From Ectothiorhodospiraceae bacterium (GTDB lineage: Bacteria > Pseudomonadota > Gammaproteobacteria > Nitrococcales > Aquisalimonadaceae): a stretch of DNA of 64,000 nt. The stretch covers positions 1 through 64,000 of the forward strand of contig SLCE01000005.1 of assembly GCA_007125985.1 (NCBI GenBank), read 5' to 3'. The translations under genes were made by a program, and so were the position numbers. Shown one piece after another: positions 58,541-64,000 of this stretch (positions within the stretch are counted from its first letter, which is position 1; each line of letters starts with the position of its first letter). The notes under the pieces are model-generated. The model saw only the letters and a list, made by a program, of their open reading frames with translations, was not told where the DNA came from and ran no database searches.

Positions 58541-59698
58541 ATGAGTGATCGTTCAATGACGAAGTCCGGCGTGGAGAGTGGCGGCGTCGAACCAAGTGGC
58601 ATCATTCATGAACTGCTGAGCAAGGCGGATATTCAGGTTGGCGGCGACCGTCCCTGGGACATGCAGATCCATGACCCCAGTGTCGCCGAACGCGCCATGG
58701 CGTATGGCAACCTGGGCCTGGGCGAAGCCTACATGGACAGGCAGTGGGATGTGGAGCGGCTGGACGAGTTCTTCTACCGGCTCATACGATACCGGGTCCA
58801 CGAACAGGTCCAGCCCTTCCGCCTCATCTTTCACTCCCTCCGCGCCCGCCTCCTCAACCTGCAGACCGCCCGCCGCTCCTGGCAAGTAGGCGAAGCCCAT
58901 TACGATCTTGGCAACGACTTCTACCGGGCCATGCTCGACCGCCGGATGACCTACACCTGCGGCTACTGGAAAGAAGCGGAAACACTGGAGCAGGCGCAGG
59001 AACACAAACTCGACCTGATCTGCCAGAAGCTGCAGCTGGAACCTGGCATGCGGGTCCTGGACATCGGCTGCGGCTGGGGCAGCTTCATGGGCTATGCCGC
59101 GGAGCATTACGGCGTTGAATGCGTTGGGGTGACGATCTCCCGGGAGCAGGCGGCGCTGGGTGAATCCCTGTGCGCCGGGCTACCGGTTGAATTCCGTTTA
59201 CAGGATTACCGCGAGTTGAATGAGCAGTTCGATCGTGTCGTCAGCGTGGGCATGTTCGAGCACGTGGGGCGGAAGAATCACCGCGCATTCATGGAGACGG
59301 CAAAACGCTGCCTCAAGGAGGACGGGCTGTTCCTACTGCACACCATTGGTAAGAACGTACGGAACAGCACCCCTGACCCCTGGATCGACAAGTACATCTT
59401 CCCCAACGGGGATTTGCCGGCCATGGGCCAGATCAGCGACGTATGTGAGGATCTGTTCGTCATTGAAGACGTACACAATTTCGGTGCTGATTACGACCGC
59501 ACGCTGATGGCCTGGCATGCGAACTTTGAGGAGGCCTGGCCGCGCTTCCGCGACCAGTACGGCGAACGCTTTCAGCGCATGTGGCGCTATTACCTGCTGA
59601 GCTGCGCGGCGGCCTTCCGCGCCCGCTCGATTCAACTGTGGCAGTATGTCCTGGCGCCGCAGGGCCTGGTTGGTGGTTATCGGCGCCCCGCTATGTGA
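58541..59698 (+). CDS. cfa: Cyclopropane-fatty-acyl-phospholipid synthase
   Basis: SAM-dependent enzyme that turns unsaturated phospholipid chains into cyclopropane chains, protecting membranes in stationary phase, acid or salt. The 385 residues have the N-terminal lipid-binding domain and the catalytic domain with SAM motif VLDIGCGWG (172-180). HYDLGNDFY, YTCGYW and EHVGRKNH, with their family residues, are intact. The ATG has GGAGG ahead. A perfect 11-bp hairpin spans the stop codon. Confidence 0.95.
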   Translation: MSDRSMTKSGVESGGVEPSGIIHELLSKADIQVGGDRPWDMQIHDPSVAERAMAYGNLGLGEAYMDRQWDVERLDEFFYRLIRYRVHEQVQPFRLIFHSLRARLLNLQTARRSWQVGEAHYDLGNDFYRAMLDRRMTYTCGYWKEAETLEQAQEHKLDLICQKLQLEPGMRVLDIGCGWGSFMGYAAEHYGVECVGVTISREQAALGESLCAGLPVEFRLQDYRELNEQFDRVVSVGMFEHVGRKNHRAFMETAKRCLKEDGLFLLHTIGKNVRNSTPDPWIDKYIFPNGDLPAMGQISDVCEDLFVIEDVHNFGADYDRTLMAWHANFEEAWPRFRDQYGERFQRMWRYYLLSCAAAFRARSIQLWQYVLAPQGLVGGYRRPAM

Positions 59699-59710
59699 TG
59701 GGCGCCGATA
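59678..59710. terminator. Hairpin spanning the cfa stop codon, between convergent genes
   Basis: TATCGGCGCCC (59678-59688) and GGGCGCCGATA (59700-59710) form a perfect 11-bp stem with an 11-nt loop that contains the cfa TGA. No T-run follows on either strand. It may work as a rho-independent-like or mRNA-stabilising structure for cfa and the convergent glyoxalase. Confidence 0.5.
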
Positions 59711-59732
59711 CAGCCTCCCGATGGTCTGCCCG

Positions 59733-60173
59733 CTACCAGGTACCGGTATTCTCCATCGATGCCCAGGGTTCTTGCGGTGGTAGCGGCTCGCCCTGCTGCA
59801 GCAATTCGATGGAAATGCCATCAGGAGAGCGAACAAAGGCCATGTAGCCGTCCCGGGGCGGGCGATTGATCGTGACGCCAGCATCAGTGAGGCGCTGACA
59901 CAGGGCATAAATATCGTCGACGCGGTACGCCAGGTGGCCGAAGTTGCGGCCCCCTGTATAGACCTCGGGATCCCAGTTCCAGGTCAGTTCCACCATTGGG
60001 GCCTTGTCCTGGCGTGCGCGATCGGCATCAGCGGGGGCCGCCAGGAATACCAGGGTGAAACGCCCCTTTTCGCTGTCCTTGCGGCTGATTTCCACCAGCC
60101 CCAGCTTGTTACAGAAGAAATCCAGCGAAGCATCAAGGTCGCTGACCCGAAGCATGGTATGCAGGTACTGCAT
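59733..60173 (-). CDS. Glyoxalase I (lactoylglutathione lyase)-like
   Basis: Cytosolic VOC-superfamily metalloenzyme of 146 residues from the ATG at 60173 (GGGAGG 7 nt ahead). The blocks [39 protein letters not shown] and [12 protein letters not shown] carry the His/Glu metal ligands of GloA. It is likely to detoxify methylglyoxal with glutathione. It is divergent from the SDR gene (71 nt between start codons). Confidence 0.9.
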   Translation of the reverse strand: MQYLHTMLRVSDLDASLDFFCNKLGLVEISRKDSEKGRFTLVFLAAPADADRARQDKAPMVELTWNWDPEVYTGGRNFGHLAYRVDDIYALCQRLTDAGVTINRPPRDGYMAFVRSPDGISIELLQQGEPLPPQEPWASMENTGTW

Positions 60174-60244
60174 GGGCGAACCTCCCAAAAGTGGACATGC
60201 AGGTGCATGCCATCAAAACCACAACCATTGGAGAACCTAACATC

Positions 60245-61000
60245 ATGGACAAGCCTGTCTACATTGTCACCGGCTCATCCGCCGGCATCGGTCGTGCGTG
60301 CGCGGAGCAGCTTGCTGCCCAAGGCAATCGCGTGGTCATCAACTACGCCAGCCGGGAGGCTGAAGCACAGCAGGTAGCGGAGCAGTGCCGGGCCGAGGGC
60401 GGTGAGGCTGTCGTGGTCAAGGCCAACGTGGCGCAGGACGCCGATTGCCGCCGCCTTGCCGACACGGCCCTTGAGACCTGGGGACGCATCGATGGCCTGG
60501 TGAACAACGCGGGTACCACGCGATTTGCCGCGCACCACGACCTGGATGCCCTTCAGGCCGATGATTTTGCCGACATCTTCGGCGTCAACGTGACCGGCGC
60601 CTACCAGATGATCCGCGCGGTTGCCCCCACCATGCGGCAACAGGGGAAAGGCGCCGTAGTCAATATGTCGTCCATCGCCGGGGTCAAAGGTGTGGGCTCC
60701 TCGGTGGCCTACGCCGCATCCAAAGGCGCGCTGAACACGTTAACCCTGTCTCTGGCGCGGGCATTGGGTCCGGAGATCCGCGTCAACGCGGTCTGCCCGG
60801 GCTTTGTGGAAACAGGCTGGCTCAAGGCCGGCCTCGGGGAAAATTACGAACGCCGTCGCGCTGCCTACGCGGAGTCCACTCCGCTCAAGGACACGGTGAC
60901 ACCTGCCGACGTCGCCGAAACCGTGCTCTGGCTGCTGCAGGGGGCCACGAAGACCACCGGACAACTGGTCCTGGTGGACGGCGGCAAGCACCTGGGCTGA
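60245..61000 (+). CDS. Short-chain dehydrogenase/reductase
   Basis: NAD(P)-dependent oxidoreductase of 251 residues from the ATG at 60245 (GGAGAACC ahead). TGSSAGIG (9-16) binds the nucleotide, NNAG is present, and the catalytic YAASK places Tyr156 and Lys160. It resembles FabG-like 3-oxoacyl reductases and glucose dehydrogenases. The substrate is not predictable. It is convergent with the TetR gene, with a small GC-rich dyad (61020-61040) between them. Confidence 0.88.
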   Translation: MDKPVYIVTGSSAGIGRACAEQLAAQGNRVVINYASREAEAQQVAEQCRAEGGEAVVVKANVAQDADCRRLADTALETWGRIDGLVNNAGTTRFAAHHDLDALQADDFADIFGVNVTGAYQMIRAVAPTMRQQGKGAVVNMSSIAGVKGVGSSVAYAASKGALNTLTLSLARALGPEIRVNAVCPGFVETGWLKAGLGENYERRRAAYAESTPLKDTVTPADVAETVLWLLQGATKTTGQLVLVDGGKHLG

Positions 61001-61040
61001 ACCGCACCCCTACACCCCTCCCCCGGCCTCGGGTCGGGGG

Positions 61041-61685
61041 TCAGGGTTCCAGCAGCGTCCCACCGCCGCGGCGGTGCCAGTCCAGCACCAGATTCCCCAG
61101 CATCGTCTCGATGCGCTGCATGGCCGGGGATTTCTCGGCCGGCCCCGTCATCACCAGCTGCGCACCCATAGTGGCCACATACAGCAGCAGTGACAGATCA
61201 TCCGCCCCACGGGGATCGTCGGCGATCTGCTCCAGAATCCGCTGATTCTGGGCAATGCGCGCCTGATCGATCTCGGCAACGATACGCGCTGCCAACGCAT
61301 CCTTGCGCGCAAAATCCCTCACCGCCAGTTCGATCCGCATCCGGCGCACGTTATGGGTGCCCTCGCTCAACAAGCGGTGCAATATGCGGCGTGTTTCCGA
61401 CTCCACATCCGTGTCACTCGGTAACCAGGCCGTGAGGTCGGCAAGGCGGCGTTCCCGCCAACGCTCCAGGAAGCTGACGAGCAGATCCTGGTGATCGCGG
61501 AAGTGCCAGTAGAAACTCCCCCGTGTTACCCCCAGGGTCTTCGCCAGGTTCAAAACCCGCACATTGTCAAAGCCACCCTCCTCGATGGCCGACGCGGCAG
61601 CATCCAGCCAGGCATCGCGGCTGAGCTGTTCTTTTTCCCTGCTCCCGCGGCGGGCGCCCCGGGGCGTATCACTGGACCTAGCCAA
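61041..61685 (-). CDS. TetR family transcriptional regulator
   Basis: DNA-binding repressor of 214 residues. The N-terminal helix-turn-helix is typical: AWLDAAASAIEEGGFDNVRV, then LAKTLGVTRGSFYWHFRDHQ. The ligand-binding domain follows. No ATG fits; a TTG at 61685, with GGGAG 7 nt ahead, is the best start. A longer reading to 61823 would run across the operator region. It is divergent from the fad-type gene, with an operator-like dyad between them, so it probably controls fatty-acid or acyl-CoA degradation. Confidence 0.83.
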   Translation of the reverse strand: MARSSDTPRGARRGSREKEQLSRDAWLDAAASAIEEGGFDNVRVLNLAKTLGVTRGSFYWHFRDHQDLLVSFLERWRERRLADLTAWLPSDTDVESETRRILHRLLSEGTHNVRRMRIELAVRDFARKDALAARIVAEIDQARIAQNQRILEQIADDPRGADDLSLLLYVATMGAQLVMTGPAEKSPAMQRIETMLGNLVLDWHRRGGGTLLEP

Positions 61686-61738
61686 AAGCGGTCTCCCATG
61701 TGTTGACGACAGCGCAGAAAATGCACTAGTGTTTGGAG

Positions 61739-61761
61739 CAACATACACGTGTGTATTGTTG
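61739..61761. promoter_or_regulatory. Operator-like dyad between tetR and the fad gene
   Basis: CAAC-ATACAC-GT-GTGTAT-TGTTG. The core ATACAC/GTGTAT is a perfect 6-bp dyad with a 2-bp centre, extended by CAAC/(T)GTTG. It lies in the 208-bp divergent region, 53 nt from the TetR start. This is the form and place of an autoregulatory TetR site. Confidence 0.6.
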
Positions 61762-61893
61762 CAGGCCTGCCGGATGGAACTCAAACCGCCCACCGGTTGC
61801 CGACCACAGACAAACAACAACAAGAATTCGCCGCGTAGGCAAGCGTCCTGCGCGGCACATGCTGCAGTTTCAGACAGTCAGTTAGGAGACAAC

Positions 61894-63987
61894 ATGAGCA
61901 AAGCCCATTACGAGTTGCACGGCCGGGTAGCCGTCATCCGCCTCGACAACCCCCCGGTCAACGGCCTGGGCCATGCCCTGCGCCAAGGTATCGTCGATGG
62001 TATCCGGCAAGCCGAGGAAAATGACGCGGTATCCGCCGTGGTGATCACCGGCTCCGACTCCGCCTTCTCCGGTGGCGCCGACATCACCGAGTTCGGTACC
62101 CCGAAGATGATCGCCGAGCCGAACCTCCCCACCGTCATCAATTTCATCGAATCCAGCACCAAGCCCGTGGTCGCCGCCGTCGCCGGCACCTGTATGGGCG
62201 GGGGCCTGGAACTGGCCATGGGCTGCCACTTCCGGATAGCGGATCCCAAGGCAAAAATTGCTCTGCCCGAGGTGAAGCTGGGCCTGTTGCCGGGAGCGGG
62301 CGGCACCCAGCGCTTGCCGCGCGTGGTGGGCATTGAGGCTGCTCTGAACCTGATCGTCTCCGGACAAACCGTGCCCGCGGGCATGTTCATGGGCAGCCAG
62401 TTGTTCGACGAGTTCGTTCAGGACGGTGACCTGCAGTTCGCCGCCATCGCCTTTGCCGAAAAGGTAGCGAAGGAAGGCAAGCCGCTCAAGCGAATCCGCG
62501 ACATGAAAGTGGAACACGCCAAACCGGAAGCCTTTTTCATGTTCGCCCGCAACATGGTGGGCGCCATCGCGAAGAACTATCCGGCGCCACTAAAGTGCCT
62601 GGAGGCAGTCAAGGCGTCCACGGAGAAATCCTTCGACGAAGGGATCCGCGTGGAGCGCCAGCTGTTTGCAGAACTCATGCAGACTCCGGAATCCGCCGCC
62701 TTGCGTCATGCCTTCTTCGCGGACCGCGCCACTTCCAAGATCGCCGATGTGCCTGCTGACACCCCCACCCGGGACATCAACAAGGTGGGCGTGATCGGTG
62801 CCGGCACCATGGGCACTGGCATCAGCATCAACTTCCTCAATGCGGACATCCCCGTGGTGCTGCTGGAAATGAAGCAGGAAGCACTGGATCGTGGCCTGGA
62901 CAATATCCGAAAAGCCTACGAGGGCCGCGTCAAGAAAGGGAAAATGACCGAGGACGAGGCGCGGAAGCGTGTCGAACTCGTGCAGCCCTCGCTGAGCTAT
63001 GGCGACTTTGCTGACGTGGACCTGGTGATTGAGGCCGTGTTCGAGGACATGGGCGTCAAGGAGCAGGTGTTCAGCAAGCTCGATGACGTCTGCAAGCCCG
63101 GCGCCATACTCGCCAGCAACACCTCCACCCTGGACCTGAACCACATTGCCGCTGTCACCAAGCGGCCGGAAGACGTGATCGGGCTGCACTTCTTCAGCCC
63201 GGCCAATGTCATGAGGCTGCTGGAAGTGGTCCGTGGCGAAAAAACCGCCAAGGACGTTCTGGCCACAGCCATGAAACTGGCCAAGAAGATCAAGAAAACA
63301 GCCGTTGTTTCCGGTGTTTGCGACGGTTTCATCGGAAACCGCATGATCGGCCGTTACCAGACTCAGGCCCTGCTCATGTTGGAAGAAGGCGCGAGCCCGC
63401 AGCAGATCGACAAGGCCATCGAGAAGTTCGGTTTCGTCATGGGCCCGCTGCGCATGGCCGACCTCGCCGGTGGCGACATCGGCTGGGCCATCCGGAAACG
63501 GCATTACGAAGAGAAGCCTGACATGAAGCGTCTGGTGATCGCTGACCGCCTGTGCGAGATGGGCCGGTACGGCCAGAAGACCGGCGCAGGTTTCTACCGC
63601 TATGAACCGGGTCGGCGCGATCCGCTGCATGACCCGGAAGTGGGCAAGGTCATTGAGGAATGTCGCAAGGAGGCTGGAATCACTCCGCGCAAGATCAGCG
63701 ACAAGGAGATCGTCGAGCGCTGCGTGTACGCCCTAGTGAATGAAGGCGCTCGCATCCTTGAGGAAGGCATCGCCCAGCGTGCGTCCGACATCGACATGGT
63801 CTACCTCACCGGGTACGGCTTTCCGGTATTTCGTGGCGGCCCCATGTTCTATGCCGACCAGGTGGGCCTGCTCAACGTCATGCGTGCCATGGAGCAGTTC
63901 GCGAACAACCCCATGGCCGACCCCGGCTTCTGGGAGCCCGCGCCGTTGCTGGCAAAACTGGCCGCCGAAGGCAAGACCTTCAACTGA
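61894..63987 (+). CDS. Bifunctional enoyl-CoA hydratase / 3-hydroxyacyl-CoA dehydrogenase (FadJ/FadB-like)
   Basis: Beta-oxidation multifunctional enzyme of 697 residues from the ATG at 61894 (TTAGGAGAC ahead). The N-terminal crotonase half has [25 protein letters not shown] and [17 protein letters not shown] with its catalytic Glu. The HAD half has the NAD motif GAGTMGTG and HFFSPANVM. The last third ([20 protein letters not shown]) is the second HAD domain. Longer readings to 61564 cross the tetR gene and are rejected. No thiolase (fadA) follows before the window ends 13 nt later. With malate synthase G it supports growth on fatty acids. Confidence 0.94.
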   Translation: MSKAHYELHGRVAVIRLDNPPVNGLGHALRQGIVDGIRQAEENDAVSAVVITGSDSAFSGGADITEFGTPKMIAEPNLPTVINFIESSTKPVVAAVAGTCMGGGLELAMGCHFRIADPKAKIALPEVKLGLLPGAGGTQRLPRVVGIEAALNLIVSGQTVPAGMFMGSQLFDEFVQDGDLQFAAIAFAEKVAKEGKPLKRIRDMKVEHAKPEAFFMFARNMVGAIAKNYPAPLKCLEAVKASTEKSFDEGIRVERQLFAELMQTPESAALRHAFFADRATSKIADVPADTPTRDINKVGVIGAGTMGTGISINFLNADIPVVLLEMKQEALDRGLDNIRKAYEGRVKKGKMTEDEARKRVELVQPSLSYGDFADVDLVIEAVFEDMGVKEQVFSKLDDVCKPGAILASNTSTLDLNHIAAVTKRPEDVIGLHFFSPANVMRLLEVVRGEKTAKDVLATAMKLAKKIKKTAVVSGVCDGFIGNRMIGRYQTQALLMLEEGASPQQIDKAIEKFGFVMGPLRMADLAGGDIGWAIRKRHYEEKPDMKRLVIADRLCEMGRYGQKTGAGFYRYEPGRRDPLHDPEVGKVIEECRKEAGITPRKISDKEIVERCVYALVNEGARILEEGIAQRASDIDMVYLTGYGFPVFRGGPMFYADQVGLLNVMRAMEQFANNPMADPGFWEPAPLLAKLAAEGKTFN

Positions 63988-64000
63988 TCGCGGATCCGCG

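Overview
The window is about 62% G+C and reads as chromosome of a Gram-negative gammaproteobacterium. It carries the canonical lipid A / outer-membrane assembly supercluster (rpsB to tilS) and a map-glnD-dapC-dapD-dapE block. The gene order, the slightly acidic proteins and accessory genes such as the DUF3141 protein and Cfa point to a halophilic or halotolerant member of the Chromatiales / Ectothiorhodospiraceae type. That placement is inference; no rRNA or tRNA is present to test it.

Layout. (1) 1-5868, minus strand: dnaE, accA and tilS (tilS runs off the left edge). (2) 6032-8891, plus strand: an inserted lpxA paralogue-gnnA-gnnB operon for 2,3-diamino sugar (GlcNAc3N) lipid A. (3) 8906-22574, minus strand: rpsB-tsf-pyrH-frr-uppS-cdsA-dxr-rseP-bamA-skp-fabZ-lpxA-lpxB-rnhB. 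lpxD is missing from its usual place between skp and fabZ, and a 263-bp repeat element separates lpxA from lpxB. (4) 22916-30262, plus strand: map-glnD, then dapC, dapD, a Spx/ArsC-like gene and dapE (succinyl branch of lysine/DAP synthesis). (5) 30253-36065: tmcA and trmO (tRNA modification), malate synthase G and YjbQ. (6) 36255-63987: mixed accessory and metabolic genes on both strands: a DUF3141 protein, two MFS carriers, a PQQ-type sugar dehydrogenase, an MBL-fold hydrolase, an FKBP isomerase, a split permease pair, a CopD-like protein, a META-domain lipoprotein, a phosphodiester glycosidase, a spermidine-synthase-like protein, SseB, a uracil/xanthine permease, a cold-shock protein, a flavodoxin-fold reductase, a MATE pump, PBP4, HrpB, a crotonase, Cfa, a glyoxalase, an SDR, and a divergent TetR / fatty-oxidation pair.

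How it fits together. Regions 2 and 3 make and assemble the outer membrane: undecaprenyl-PP (uppS), CDP-diglyceride (cdsA), isoprenoids (dxr), sigma-E proteolysis (rseP), OMP assembly (bamA, skp), and lipid A (fabZ, lpxA, lpxB plus the gnn route). The most interesting signal is the pair of LpxA enzymes 4.2 kb apart. One is linked to gnnA/gnnB and has Gly at the acyl-chain ruler position. The other, in the canonical spot, has Met there. They therefore probably load acyl chains of different length, perhaps on different amino sugars.

A second notable signal is a family of small mobile-looking repeats (consensus end TTAAGGAAGCGCTGATCTAT, continuing TCCCATGGTGCTC). It is seen as two long elements, one 70-bp element and several half-copies, all intergenic. 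In three cases the repeat starts exactly at the stop codon of the upstream gene.
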